From NCBI RefSeq assembly GCF_900110215.1, contig NZ_FOCX01000001.1:124001-188000 (forward strand): a stretch of 64,000 nt of DNA, written 5' to 3'. Shown piece after piece: positions 42,187 to 50,786 of this stretch. Below the pieces are notes generated by a model. It worked only from the letters and a program-made list of their open reading frames with translations. It made no database searches and was not told the origin of the DNA. Position 1 is the stretch's first letter, and each line of letters starts with the position of its first letter. The translations under genes were made by a program, and so were the position numbers. The stretch is from Halorientalis persicus (GTDB taxonomy: Archaea > Halobacteriota > Halobacteria > Halobacteriales > Haloarculaceae).

Positions 42187-42585
42187 ATGACAGTCGAGGA
42201 CGACCCCTTCGCCATCCCGAGTCGCCCGAAGCGGCGCTACCCGCGGGGTGGTGGCGTCGAGTACGAGGGCGGCACGACGTTCTCGCTCGCCCCCGACTCC
42301 GAACGGGAGGACGCCTGGCTCCGCGGGGTCGTCGAGGGCGTCCTCGACGGCGAGGGGTACACCTACGGCGACTGGTTCGACCTGCCGATGCCGCTGTATC
42401 TGGTCCACGACGAGGGGACCGGTGACGTGTTCCGGATCAGCGTCCGGGACGGGACCATCCGGTTGCACGTCCTGCCCGCGACGGAGTCGGGCGGGCTCCG
42501 GCAGTTCTTCGACCGGCTTCAGGATAGCGCCGACGGCGTCGAGTGGGACGTGAGCCGGCGTGTCGAGAGCGCGGGAGAGGGGTGA
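42187..42585 (+). CDS. Conserved haloarchaeal protein
   Basis: A 132-residue acidic protein. Tyr/Trp-rich segments YGDWFDLPMPLYLVHDEGTGDVFRISVRDG and IRLHVLPATESGGLRQFFDRLQ suggest a compact alpha/beta fold. The N-terminus has a basic PSRPKRRYPRG segment. No family recognised and neighbours (a kinase, an ornithine cyclodeaminase-like protein) give no lead. Confidence 0.72.
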   Translation: MTVEDDPFAIPSRPKRRYPRGGGVEYEGGTTFSLAPDSEREDAWLRGVVEGVLDGEGYTYGDWFDLPMPLYLVHDEGTGDVFRISVRDGTIRLHVLPATESGGLRQFFDRLQDSADGVEWDVSRRVESAGEG

Positions 42586-42658
42586 CGGCGGGAGGCGTTC
42601 CGGCCCGGACAACTGCGGACACGTAATCGACTTGTCACCGGGTATCCATTGCTCGACC

Positions 42659-43888
42659 ATGACTGTCTCCCGTGAAGTCGAGTTGCAGGGACACATCATC
42701 GACTCGGGGATGATGCAGACGTGTTTCGGCGTCATCATGGATATGGGCGGCTCCTTCGAGGTCGAAGAGTTCGACATCGGCCGGCACGAGGACGAACGCT
42801 CCTACGCGAAACTGCTCGTGAGCGCCGACGACGAGGAGCAACTCCAGTCCATCGTCCACGAACTCCACCAGAACGGGGCCAACCCGGCCGACCCCAACGA
42901 CGCCCACCTCGAACCCGCCCCGGCCGATCAGGTCGTCCCCAAGGGCTTCTACTCGACGACCAACCACCCCACCGAGATCCGCTACGACGGCGAGTGGATC
43001 GACGTCGAGGACATCGAGATGGACTGTGCCGTGGTGGTGGAGGACGGGGAGAATCCGTACGCCTACACCAAGGTCCTCAACGCCGTCGAGGAGGGCGACC
43101 TGATCGTCACCGGTGAGGCGGGCATCCGCGTCAGCCCGCCCGAACGACCCCGCGGTTCCGAGGGTGCCTTCGGGTTCATGCAGGGCGGTGTCTCCTCCGA
43201 GCGACCCTCCGAGACGACCATCGCCAACATCGCCGAGGCCATCGAGGAGACCAAAAGCGAGGGCGGGAAGGTGCTGGCCGTCTGTGGCCCCGCGCTGATC
43301 CACTCCGGCGCTCGGGAGGACCTCGCCCGCCTGGTCCGGGAGGGCTACATCGACATGATCTCCGCGGGCAACGGGTTCGCCGTCCACGACATCGAGCGAG
43401 ACCTCTACGGCACCTCGCTCGGGATGGACACTGAGAGCCTGGATCACCCCCGGAAGGGCCACAAACACCACATCTACACAATCTCGGAGGTAATCCGGGA
43501 GGGCGGCATCGAGGAAGCCGTCGAGAGCGGCACGATCGAGTCCGGCGTCATGTACGAGTGCGTCGACAACGACCGGCCGTTCGTACTGGCGGGGTCGATC
43601 CGCGACGACGGCCCATTACCCGACACGATCACCGACGCCGTGGAGGCACAGGACGCCATCCGCGAGCAGGCTCACGAGGCTGACATGGTACTCATGCTCT
43701 CGACCATGCTCCACTCCGTCGCCGTGGGTAACTGCCTGCCCTCGACGACCCGGGTCGTCTGTGTCGACATCAACCCCGCGACCGTGACGCAGTTGCTCGA
43801 CCGTGGGAGCGCGCAGGCCGTCGGGATGGTCACCGACATCGGAACGTTCGTGCCGCTTCTGGCGGAGGAGGTGCTGGACGAGGAGTAG
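42659..43888 (+). CDS. TIGR00300/LOR-SDH-type protein (archaeal ornithine cyclodeaminase-like)
   Basis: A 409-residue protein of the TIGR00300 family. The N-terminal LOR/SDH-like domain begins SREVELQGHIIDSGMMQTCFGVIMDMGGSF. The C-terminal part carries EGGKVLAVCGPALIHSGAREDLARLV, a GNGFAVHDIE segment and VVCVDINPATVTQL, resembling an NAD-binding domain. An archaeal member (methanogen) has been shown to have ornithine cyclodeaminase activity, making proline from ornithine; the same is likely here, but the haloarchaeal role is unproven. ATG 42659 is chosen. Confidence 0.85.
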   Translation: MTVSREVELQGHIIDSGMMQTCFGVIMDMGGSFEVEEFDIGRHEDERSYAKLLVSADDEEQLQSIVHELHQNGANPADPNDAHLEPAPADQVVPKGFYSTTNHPTEIRYDGEWIDVEDIEMDCAVVVEDGENPYAYTKVLNAVEEGDLIVTGEAGIRVSPPERPRGSEGAFGFMQGGVSSERPSETTIANIAEAIEETKSEGGKVLAVCGPALIHSGAREDLARLVREGYIDMISAGNGFAVHDIERDLYGTSLGMDTESLDHPRKGHKHHIYTISEVIREGGIEEAVESGTIESGVMYECVDNDRPFVLAGSIRDDGPLPDTITDAVEAQDAIREQAHEADMVLMLSTMLHSVAVGNCLPSTTRVVCVDINPATVTQLLDRGSAQAVGMVTDIGTFVPLLAEEVLDEE

Positions 43889-43948
43889 TTGCCGCGAGCG
43901 GCCACCGGAAGCGAGCGGAGGTGAGTGTAGTGAACCACCCGAACGAGC

Positions 43949-43963
43949 GGGGATATATACCCC
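43949..43963. promoter_or_regulatory. GGGG-ATATATA-CCCC near-palindrome
   Basis: A 15-bp near-perfect palindrome with a TATA core, about 60 bp after the TIGR00300 gene. It lies about 35-45 nt before an ATG at 43995 and 90 nt before the ATG at 44044. It could be a promoter/operator for the small membrane protein. Confidence 0.4.
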
Positions 43964-44043
43964 CCAATAGACGCGCTTTCCCGCCCCAGACGGTATGGAT
44001 AGCACATATACAGCCACTTCCGACGCCGACTGGATCCGAGGGT

Positions 44044-44262
44044 ATGCGGAACCCGCGAATGATGGGTCTCCCCCCGTTCGTGCTGGGGGTCACGATGTTT
44101 GCGTCGTCCGTCGGAACGCTCCTCCAGACACCATCTTCGTGGGCGGACCCGTCCTGGTTGCTGAGCATTCCCGGAACGGTGTTTGGCCTCGCAGCGACGC
44201 TGGTCGGTGCTATCATCGTTCTCGGGTTGAGCGATTTCGTGTTCACCAGAACCGAGGCGTGA
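44044..44262 (+). CDS. Small two-helix membrane protein
   Basis: A 72-residue protein with two hydrophobic helices (about residues 9-28 and 38-60) ending FVFTRTEA. A nearby out-of-frame ATG at 43995 (MDSTYTATSDADWIRG) begins closer to the upstream TATA palindrome; a single extra base near 44043 would join the two into one protein, so a frameshift cannot be excluded. No family recognised. Confidence 0.55.
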   Translation: MRNPRMMGLPPFVLGVTMFASSVGTLLQTPSSWADPSWLLSIPGTVFGLAATLVGAIIVLGLSDFVFTRTEA

Positions 44263-44394
44263 GGATCCGGCACGGTTCGTATCTCTCTATCGCCACGTCG
44301 ACGGGGAACTATCCCGCGAGTGGGCTTTTCCGTGTAGACCGCTGTCCGGGCGCTGTTGACCGAGGAGAAGTGGTGGCGCCACGGGACGCCCGCC

Positions 44395-44400
44395 TTTTTA
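44395..44400 (+). promoter_or_regulatory. TATA-type promoter of the SDR gene
   Basis: TTTTTA lies 25-30 nt before the ATG at 44425; leaderless spacing. Confidence 0.5.
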
Positions 44401-44424
44401 GGCCATCGCAGTAGTACGCTGACT

Positions 44425-45156
44425 ATGCCGACACTCGAAGACGAGGTGATAATCGTGACCGGGGCGAGCCGCGGACTCGGCGCGTCGATGGCGAAGCGGT
44501 TCGCTCGCGAGGGCGCGGCCGTCACGGTGACCGCACGCAGCGAGTCGGAGCTGGAGGCGGTCGCCGACGACGCCGAGGGCGAGATACTCGTCGCCCCCGC
44601 CGACGTGACCGACGAGGACGCAGTCCGGGCCGTCGTGGAGGCGACGGCCGAGGAACACGGGTCGGTCACTGGACTGGTGAACAACGCCGGCATCGGCCTC
44701 CTGAATATGTACGGCGAGGGCAGTGTCCTCCACGAGGTCGACACCGCGGACTTCCGGCGGATTTTGGACGTGAACGTCACCGGCGTCTTCCTGTTCTCGA
44801 AGTACGCCGTCCCGGAACTGATCGAGGCCGGTCGCGGGAACGTCCTCAACGTCTCGTCGGGTCTGGGTCGCCGCGGATCGGCACGGTGGGGCCCGTACGT
44901 CGCCTCGAAGTGGGCACTGGAGGGGATGACCCGAACCCAGGCCCAGGAACTCGACGACCACGGGATCAACGTCAACGCACTCGACCCGGGCGGGCGGGTC
45001 GAGACCGGCTTCTGGGACCACCTGCCCGAGGCCGAACGGGACGGGATTCTCGACCCCGACGTGATGAACGACGCCGCGACGAGCCTGCTCGCACAGGGCC
45101 CGGACGGCATCACCGGCGAGTCGATGCCGGTCCAGGAGTGGGAAGACCGGCTCTGA
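44425..45156 (+). CDS. Short-chain dehydrogenase/reductase
   Basis: A 243-residue SDR. Cofactor motif VTGASRGLGASMAKRFA, the NNAG motif (LVNNAGIGLLN), active-site Ser in NVLNVSSGLG, and the YVASK catalytic Tyr/Lys. NADPH preference is suggested by TARSESEL after strand 2. Product family resembles 3-oxoacyl-ACP reductases, but substrate is unknown. Confidence 0.9.
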   Translation: MPTLEDEVIIVTGASRGLGASMAKRFAREGAAVTVTARSESELEAVADDAEGEILVAPADVTDEDAVRAVVEATAEEHGSVTGLVNNAGIGLLNMYGEGSVLHEVDTADFRRILDVNVTGVFLFSKYAVPELIEAGRGNVLNVSSGLGRRGSARWGPYVASKWALEGMTRTQAQELDDHGINVNALDPGGRVETGFWDHLPEAERDGILDPDVMNDAATSLLAQGPDGITGESMPVQEWEDRL

Positions 45157-45211
45157 TACCGTTCGAGCACTGGCACCCACACTTATTTCGAGCGCCTGCG
45201 TCGGTTCGATT

Positions 45212-45742
45212 ATGGGGAACGCGGACGCCCAATCTTCGGAGACGGGGACCGGAACCGGGACGAGTACGGCGGAGGGGGCCGGGGCGGTCGACGGGTGGTC
45301 GTCGGGTAACTGGCTACTGATCGGTGCGCTCACGGCGCTGACGCTCGTCGGGATCGTGCTCTCGGCGGGTTTCGTCCCGGTCGAGGGGTGGCTCACGGCG
45401 TCGGACGGGGCGGTGATCGTCCCGCCGTACGTCTACCTCTACGCGTCGCTGGGCGCGCTGGGGTACGTGTTCACCAAGCTGATGACGAACGTCGAGGCTT
45501 ACGACGAGTACGACGAGATCGAGGAACTGGCCGAGATGGCCCTCCGGATTCCGGCGGCGTGGGTGCTGGCGGCAGGCATCTACCTGCTGTTCGTGGCCGG
45601 GACCGCCTTCACGAGCGGCGGGTCGGGCCAGCAGTACGCGGCCGGGCTCTCCTTTCTGGTGGGCCTGTACGTCAACGTCGCGATGAAGTCACTCGGGAGT
45701 CTGGCGGACCGCCTGCTCGGCCGTGGGTCGGCTAACTCCTGA
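45212..45742 (+). CDS. Multi-pass membrane protein, function unknown
   Basis: A 176-residue protein. After a Thr/Gly-rich low-complexity start come four hydrophobic segments (about residues 34-52, 68-88, 110-130 and 142-160). The central VYLYASLGALGYVFTKLMTNVEAYDEYDEIEELAEMALRIPAAWV resembles membrane proteins with a conserved acidic loop. No family recognised. Confidence 0.72.
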   Translation: MGNADAQSSETGTGTGTSTAEGAGAVDGWSSGNWLLIGALTALTLVGIVLSAGFVPVEGWLTASDGAVIVPPYVYLYASLGALGYVFTKLMTNVEAYDEYDEIEELAEMALRIPAAWVLAAGIYLLFVAGTAFTSGGSGQQYAAGLSFLVGLYVNVAMKSLGSLADRLLGRGSANS

Positions 45743-45760
45743 ACGGGTCGGTCGCCGTTC

Positions 45761-46342
45761 TCAGTCCGCCGAGACCGACGCGTCGGCGGAATACTCAGTC
45801 TCGACGGCCTCGGCGATGGGGTCGATCCCGTCGTGTGCTTCGAGGTTGTCGAGGCCGGCCACCAGCGTTCCCTCGACGAGATCGTCGGCGTACCCCTCCG
45901 CGATGGCGCGCTGAACGACGTAGACGACGGTCTCCGCCACGAGGTCGTCGGCGTGCCCGCCCTCGATCAGTTTCTCGACGATCACGTCACCGACGCCCTC
46001 GACGACCCGATCCGAGCGCCCCATCAACCCCTTCACGATACGCCTGACCGCGCGTTTGATCAACATCCCGCCGAAAGGGAGTTCGTCCATGACGATGTCG
46101 GCGACCTCTTGGACGATAGCGTCGGAATGGCCACCCTCGACGAGGTGATGAACGATGCGGTCCCCCACTGCCGAGACGACGGCGTCGTCGTCGTCGGCAT
46201 CGTGAATGCGCGCGGCGATCAGCGCGCCGACCGCTTCGACCATCTCGTCGTCGTCCAGTTGATCGCCGATCCCCGCCTTGATCGTGTCGGCGACGCCGTG
46301 TCGTTCCGTGCCGTCGAACTCGATCTGATACGTGTCCCCCAT
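45761..46342 (-). CDS. Helical repeat protein, paralogue of the next gene
   Basis: A 193-residue acidic protein built of repeated helical units of about 30 residues. Each unit pairs VGDxIVxxLxEGGHxDxxV with VADIVMDELP or VVYVVQRAIAEGYADDLV. The central VADIVMDELPFGGMLIKRAVRRIVKGLMGRSDRVVEGVGDVIVEKLIEGGHADDLV (read in parts) aligns with the neighbouring paralogue at 46406. No transmembrane segment and no known motif. ATG 46342 preferred. It might form a repeat scaffold. Confidence 0.75.
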   Translation of the reverse strand: MGDTYQIEFDGTERHGVADTIKAGIGDQLDDDEMVEAVGALIAARIHDADDDDAVVSAVGDRIVHHLVEGGHSDAIVQEVADIVMDELPFGGMLIKRAVRRIVKGLMGRSDRVVEGVGDVIVEKLIEGGHADDLVAETVVYVVQRAIAEGYADDLVEGTLVAGLDNLEAHDGIDPIAEAVETEYSADASVSAD

Positions 46343-46405
46343 GTGTACGGGCGAGAGAGAGGCGAACAAAAATGTTCCCGCGCATATGTGAGGGGGTAGC
46401 AGCCG

Positions 46406-46948
46406 TCAGGCGGTCTCGGCTCCGTCTTCCTCGATGATCTGTGTGACGCCGTCGTCGAAGATCTCCTGGATCAACTCCTCGGCGTAGCCGCCCTCGATGG
46501 CGGCCTCGATGGCGATTTCGAGCGAGGCATCGACCAGCGCCTCGGCGTGGCCGTTCTCGATCAGGATCGCGACGATCTCGTCGCCGACCTGCTGGACGAT
46601 CGCCTCCGAGCGACCGCTGGTGAGCCGTCTGACGATCCGGCGCACCGACTGGCGGATCACGACCGAGTGTCTGAGGCCAGGCAGGTTGTCCATCACGATA
46701 TCGGCGACGGCCTCGACGACCTCGTCGGCCGTCTCGCCCTCGAGTTTGTCGACGATCTCGTCGCCGACGGCGGCGACCAGTTGCTCGGCGTCGTCCTCTC
46801 GTTCGACGTACTCGCTGATGACGCGGGCGACGCTCCGTGCGATCTGTGCTGCCTCGTCGTCCCCCAGTTCGGCGGCGATGACGGCCCGCACCCGCTCGGC
46901 GATCTCCTCGCGGTCACGGCCCGTGATCCCCTCGTCACCCTCGGACAT
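46406..46948 (-). CDS. Helical repeat protein, second paralogue
   Basis: A 180-residue relative of the gene downstream. Matching parts: VGDEIVDKLEGETADEVVEAVADIVMDNLP, SVRRIVRRLTSGRSEAIVQQVGDEIVAILIENGHAEALV and AIEGGYAEELIQEIF, each read in pieces. The N-terminus (residues 1-60) is a charged helical segment not found in the other copy. Both genes are on the same strand, 63 bp apart, so they form a duplicated pair. Function unknown. Confidence 0.75.
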   Translation of the reverse strand: MSEGDEGITGRDREEIAERVRAVIAAELGDDEAAQIARSVARVISEYVEREDDAEQLVAAVGDEIVDKLEGETADEVVEAVADIVMDNLPGLRHSVVIRQSVRRIVRRLTSGRSEAIVQQVGDEIVAILIENGHAEALVDASLEIAIEAAIEGGYAEELIQEIFDDGVTQIIEEDGAETA

Positions 46949-47024
46949 GAGCGCGGGTAGTTCGTCGCGAGTACAAAAGTCCCCCGGATAGCCAGATCGG
47001 CGGTGCCGCGACCGGCGCGCGGTC

Positions 47025-47291
47025 TCAGTCGGCCGATTCGCTGTAGGGTGTCAACAGTGTCCGGGCACGACCGATAGCGGCGCGCACGTCGGGGTGCGAG
47101 TCGCGGCCCACGGTGCGGAGTTGCGTTTCGATGGTCCGGATGGCCTCGTGGTTCGGGCTGTCGGCTGACAGGTCGCCGACCTGATGGGCCAGATCGGCCA
47201 GCCGTTCGGCCAGGGCGCGGTCGACGGTCAGTTCCGATGCGAGCAACAGCTGGCGATGTGCTTTCGAGATCCCCGTCAGTTCGTGTCGCAT
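47025..47291 (-). CDS. Small helical protein
   Basis: An 88-residue protein predicted all-helical: MRHELTGISKAHRQLLLASELTVDRALAERLADLAHQVGDL, then a linker SADSPNH and a second helix pair ending LLTPYSESAD. Resembles the next small helical gene in composition but I cannot align them confidently. No function known. Confidence 0.65.
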   Translation of the reverse strand: MRHELTGISKAHRQLLLASELTVDRALAERLADLAHQVGDLSADSPNHEAIRTIETQLRTVGRDSHPDVRAAIGRARTLLTPYSESAD

Positions 47292-47343
47292 ACTCCCCTC
47301 TACCAGAGGGATCCGTCAGGCACGAGCAAAGAAGTTGCGGGAC

Positions 47344-47613
47344 TTAGACGCCCTCGATGGTCTCGCGGTAGGCGTTGATGGCGTCGTCGGCGTCGTCGAT
47401 AGCGTCAGCGGCGTCGGCACCCACCTCGTCGTCGAGGTCGGCCAGCGCGGACTGGATGCGTGCCAGGCGGCCGTGATCGGGACCCGAGTCCCGCGTCGCG
47501 AGGTCGTGGAGCTGGTCGGCCAGGTCGTCGAGACGGTCGCTCGCCTCGTCGGCCGTCGCGTCGCTTGCTGTCCGGAGATTCGTCGCCGCGGTTTCGAGTT
47601 GTTGTCGAGCCAT
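47344..47613 (-). CDS. Small coiled-helical haloarchaeal protein (DUF7553-like)
   Basis: An 89-residue protein: MARQQLETAATNLRTASDATADEASDRLDDLADQLHDLATRDSGPDHGRLARIQSALADLDDEVGADAADAIDDADDAINAYRETIEGV read in parts, with two amphipathic helical hairpins. I recognise the type as a conserved haloarchaeal small protein (probably DUF7553). ATG at 47613 is chosen since the longer frame crosses the intergenic region before crtB. Confidence 0.65.
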   Translation of the reverse strand: MARQQLETAATNLRTASDATADEASDRLDDLADQLHDLATRDSGPDHGRLARIQSALADLDDEVGADAADAIDDADDAINAYRETIEGV

Positions 47614-47801
47614 AGGTATCCCTTCGACCAACGTCGGCAAAAACACTTTCCGAACGGATACGGGACGAAATGTGTCTGGTACCAACCAGTAAGGTACCGT
47701 CGTTAAACCAGTCCGGCCCGTACATATAAGCACGTGTACGATTCCCACTGCCGTCCCCCCAGCGAGCGCGCCGTCTTCCGAACTATACGAACGATCAGAG
47801 A

Positions 47802-48758
47802 ATGGTAACGAACGACTCACTCGAGGAGAGCCGGCAGATCCACCGGCGGACGGGTAAGACGTTCTACTACGCGACGCGGTTGTTGCCCGAGCGGATCCGG
47901 CACAAGACCTACGTCCTGTACGCGTTCTTCCGGATCGCGGACGAGGTCGTCGACGACGAGGACAACGACCTCACGCCCACCGAGCAACGCGAGCGCCTGG
48001 AGCAGTTCCGCGAGGCGGCGCTGGGTCGCCGCGAGACCGACGACCCGGTCCTCCAGGCGTTCGACGACGTGCGCCGCGAGTCCGACATCACAGAAGGGGA
48101 CGTGGAGTTGTTCGTGGACGCGATGGCCACCGACATCGACAAGAGCCGCTACGAGACCTACGACGAACTCGAAGCCTATATGCGCGGCTCGGCGTCGGCG
48201 GTCGGGTACATGATGACCGGAATCATGGACGTCGAGGACCCGGCGGTAGCGCGACCCCACGCCAGGGCGCTCGGGGAGGCGTTCCAGCTCTCGAATTTCC
48301 TGCGAGACGTGCGCGAGGATATCGTCGACCGCGACCGGATCTACCTGCCACGGGAGACGCTACAGCAGTACGGGGTCACCGAATCCGAGATCGAGAATCT
48401 GGAGATGAACGACGGGTTCCGATCAGCGATGATCCACGAGATGGCCCGGGCCGAGAAGCTCTACCGCGAGGGGGTCGCCGGGATCAAGTACCTGCCCGAG
48501 GACTGCCAGTTCGCCGTCCTGCTGGCAGCGGTGCTGTACGCCGACCACCACCGGCTGATCCGGGAACGGGACTACGACGTGCTCTCGGAGACGCCGAGTC
48601 TCTCGACGACGCGAAAGCTCTGGCTGATCGCCAAGACGCGCTGGCACTGGCACTGGAACAAGGACCCCGAGGCGGTGTTCGAGCGCGTCTCGACCATCGG
48701 GGACGCGCCGACCCCCTCGCCCGGGCCGGAACCGCCCGAGTGGACCCCCACCCAGTAG
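47802..48758 (+). CDS. crtB: Phytoene synthase
   Basis: Condenses two geranylgeranyl diphosphates to phytoene, the first step of carotenoid synthesis. A 318-residue trans-isoprenyl diphosphate synthase-like protein. Asp-rich motifs: DEVVDDED (about residue 46) and NFLRDVREDIVDRDRIYLP (about residue 165), plus YVLYAFFRIAD. C-terminal helix and Pro-rich tail are haloarchaeal. It faces the crtD-lyeJ-cruF operon tail to tail, with a small membrane gene between. Confidence 0.95.
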   Translation: MVTNDSLEESRQIHRRTGKTFYYATRLLPERIRHKTYVLYAFFRIADEVVDDEDNDLTPTEQRERLEQFREAALGRRETDDPVLQAFDDVRRESDITEGDVELFVDAMATDIDKSRYETYDELEAYMRGSASAVGYMMTGIMDVEDPAVARPHARALGEAFQLSNFLRDVREDIVDRDRIYLPRETLQQYGVTESEIENLEMNDGFRSAMIHEMARAEKLYREGVAGIKYLPEDCQFAVLLAAVLYADHHRLIRERDYDVLSETPSLSTTRKLWLIAKTRWHWHWNKDPEAVFERVSTIGDAPTPSPGPEPPEWTPTQ

Positions 48759-48759
48759 C

Positions 48760-48987
48760 TCACTCGATCAGCGGGAGGACGATGCCGAACAGGATGGGCG
48801 AGAAAAACCCGATGAGCAGGCCGGCGAACTCGGCACCGACGAACAGGGTGTTCTCCCAGGCGGGGAGCGGTTCGAAGAAGGCGTGGCCGACGACGGAGCC
48901 GACGACGCCGATCAGGAGGAGGGCGAGGCCGAGGAAAAAGCCCCGTTTGGCGTACGTCTGGTAGTCTATCGACGCGGTCTGTGACAT
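48760..48987 (-). CDS. Two-helix membrane protein beside the carotenoid genes
   Basis: A 75-residue protein with two hydrophobic segments (about residues 15-35 and 45-72) and a short polar N-terminus. It follows cruF on the same strand by about 50 bp, so it may be the last gene of the carotenoid operon. No family recognised; possibly related to membrane organisation of the pathway. Confidence 0.65.
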   Translation of the reverse strand: MSQTASIDYQTYAKRGFFLGLALLLIGVVGSVVGHAFFEPLPAWENTLFVGAEFAGLLIGFFSPILFGIVLPLIE

Positions 48988-49039
48988 ATTCGAGGAACCG
49001 ATACTGAGTGTTGAATTTCTTTCGGTCCCGCTCCGACCC

Positions 49040-49894
49040 TCACCACCGACCGGAGCGGCCGGGGACCGTTCGCAGGACCCGGAAGTCGAACCGCTCGATC
49101 TTCACGAGGCCGGCGAAAAACAGGCCGGCGAGCGCCACGGGCACCCAGTTGCCGAAGTAGGCATTGATGAGGCCCCAGAGGATCACGAAGCTCACCAGAT
49201 CGTCGAGCATGAACGCACACGACTGGACGCGAGCGACCAGTTCCGTCCAGTCGAACGCGATGTCGAAGAGGGCCACGGCCACGGTGGCCGAGAGGACCCA
49301 GCCCAGATAGTTCGACCACGGGACGCCGTAGTAGGCACCGCCGCCGTCGTAGGCCCAGAAGCCCAGCGCCACCGCGCCGGGATCCAGCACCAGATCGACC
49401 AGCAGGACGGTCGCGATGACTGCCGGCAGCCGGATCGCCCAGCGGCTCGCCCGATCACCGAGCAAGAGCAGACAGAGCAGGTAGCTGTTCAGCACCAGCG
49501 GGAAGAAGAAGATCGGGAGGCCCAGCGGCACGGTGTCTAAAAGCATCGGCCCGAGTTCGACGCCGTACTCGAAGAAGCCGTAGGGCCAGCCGGTGGTCAC
49601 CCCGACGTACTCGATGCCGTAGGAGTACGCCGTCAACGCGAGCAGAGCGACGGCGGCCCGGCGATCGACCAGCGGCGCGACGCCGGCGATCAGCGGCAGG
49701 CGCATCACGAAGGTCCCGAAGAGGACCAGATAGGGGTTGAAGTTGATCGGGGCGGGAAAGAGGGCCTCGGCGCTGGCGAGCAACATGACCGCGCCGACGG
49801 CGGGGAAGAAGACGGCGATGGTGAAGCGGTTGTCCCGGACCAGACGGTCCAGCCGGGCCTCGACAGCCGCCCGCGTAGGCGTCTCAACCGCCAT
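49040..49894 (-). CDS. cruF: Bisanhydrobacterioruberin hydratase (CruF-like)
   Basis: A 284-residue membrane protein with several helices that hydrates the end groups in the last step to bacterioruberin. Seen: LVLFGTFVMRLPLIAG, LTAYSYGIEYVGVTTGWPYGFFEYG (the GWPYG region), FFFPLVLNSYLL and WAYDGGGAYYGVPWSNYLGWVL. The order crtD-lyeJ-cruF and overlapping starts match the characterised haloarchaeal C50 cluster, which fixes the assignment better than similarity alone. Its start overlaps the lyeJ stop by 11 bp. Confidence 0.88.
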   Translation of the reverse strand: MAVETPTRAAVEARLDRLVRDNRFTIAVFFPAVGAVMLLASAEALFPAPINFNPYLVLFGTFVMRLPLIAGVAPLVDRRAAVALLALTAYSYGIEYVGVTTGWPYGFFEYGVELGPMLLDTVPLGLPIFFFPLVLNSYLLCLLLLGDRASRWAIRLPAVIATVLLVDLVLDPGAVALGFWAYDGGGAYYGVPWSNYLGWVLSATVAVALFDIAFDWTELVARVQSCAFMLDDLVSFVILWGLINAYFGNWVPVALAGLFFAGLVKIERFDFRVLRTVPGRSGRW

Positions 49895-50786
49895 AGCCGA
49901 ACAGGAGGACCCAGAGACCGCCCATTGTCATCGTCATGCCGATCAGGGTGTTGATGGCGGGGTACCACCAGTAGGCGTCGTCGACGTCGATTCCGGAGAA
50001 GGCGATACCGAACACCAGCACGGGGTAGGCCAGCAGGAGGGCGGTGAACAGCCAGTGGACGCCCGCGAAGGCGACCGCGGCCGCCAACCAGCAGGCCGCA
50101 CAGTAGTAGTAGGTCCGTCGCTTGCCCAGCACCGTGGCAGTGGTTCGGATGCCGGCCTCGCGATCGGGTTCGATGTCCGGGATGGCCGAGAAGGTGTGCA
50201 TCCCCATCGTCCAGAGCCAGCCGCCAGCGATCGCCAGCAGGGGCGGTAACTCGCCGGCGACAGCGGTGAACGCGATCACCCCGGGGAGGATGTACAGCCC
50301 GTTCGAGATCGAATCGAGCAACGGTGTGGTCTTGAACCGAAGCGGTGGCGCGCTGTACTCGACGGCCAGCAGGAACCACAGCGCCAGCACCTGCGTCCCG
50401 GCGGATGGCAACAGGAAGATGAACATCCCGCCGAGCGCGCCGCTCAGGGCGACGGCCATGATGACCCAGATGTCGTCGCGATAGCGCACCTCCTTGTCGT
50501 CTTTCTTCGGATTCTCCTCGTCGACGTCGGCGTCGAAGGCGTCGTTGACGCCGTAGAGGAAGACGTTCGCAGGGATAGTGAAGTACGCGAGCAGGAGGAC
50601 AGCGATGGGAGCGAACAGTTCGGCCACGCTGTCGGCGGCGAAGGTCGCGCCGACGATGACGGGGCCGCCGAGGTAGAGCCAGAACCGGGGCCGGGAGAGC
50701 CAGAACAGATAGCCCAGCCGCGTCTCCTCGGAGGGGAGGTAGCCGGCGACCGATTCGAGACGGGTTCGGACGGCGTTGTCGCTCAT
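49884..50786 (-). CDS. lyeJ: Lycopene elongase / 1,2-hydratase (LyeJ), UbiA-type
   Basis: A 300-residue UbiA-superfamily prenyltransferase that adds C5 units to both ends of lycopene to make C50 precursors. Aspartate motifs: VNDAFDADVDEENP (N-D-x2-D-x3-D) at about residue 86 and DIEPDREAGIRTTATVLG at about 200, with seven or more helices. Flanked by crtD upstream (4-bp ATGA overlap) and cruF downstream. ATG 50786. Confidence 0.9.
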   Translation of the reverse strand: MSDNAVRTRLESVAGYLPSEETRLGYLFWLSRPRFWLYLGGPVIVGATFAADSVAELFAPIAVLLLAYFTIPANVFLYGVNDAFDADVDEENPKKDDKEVRYRDDIWVIMAVALSGALGGMFIFLLPSAGTQVLALWFLLAVEYSAPPLRFKTTPLLDSISNGLYILPGVIAFTAVAGELPPLLAIAGGWLWTMGMHTFSAIPDIEPDREAGIRTTATVLGKRRTYYYCAACWLAAAVAFAGVHWLFTALLLAYPVLVFGIAFSGIDVDDAYWWYPAINTLIGMTMTMGGLWVLLFGYGG

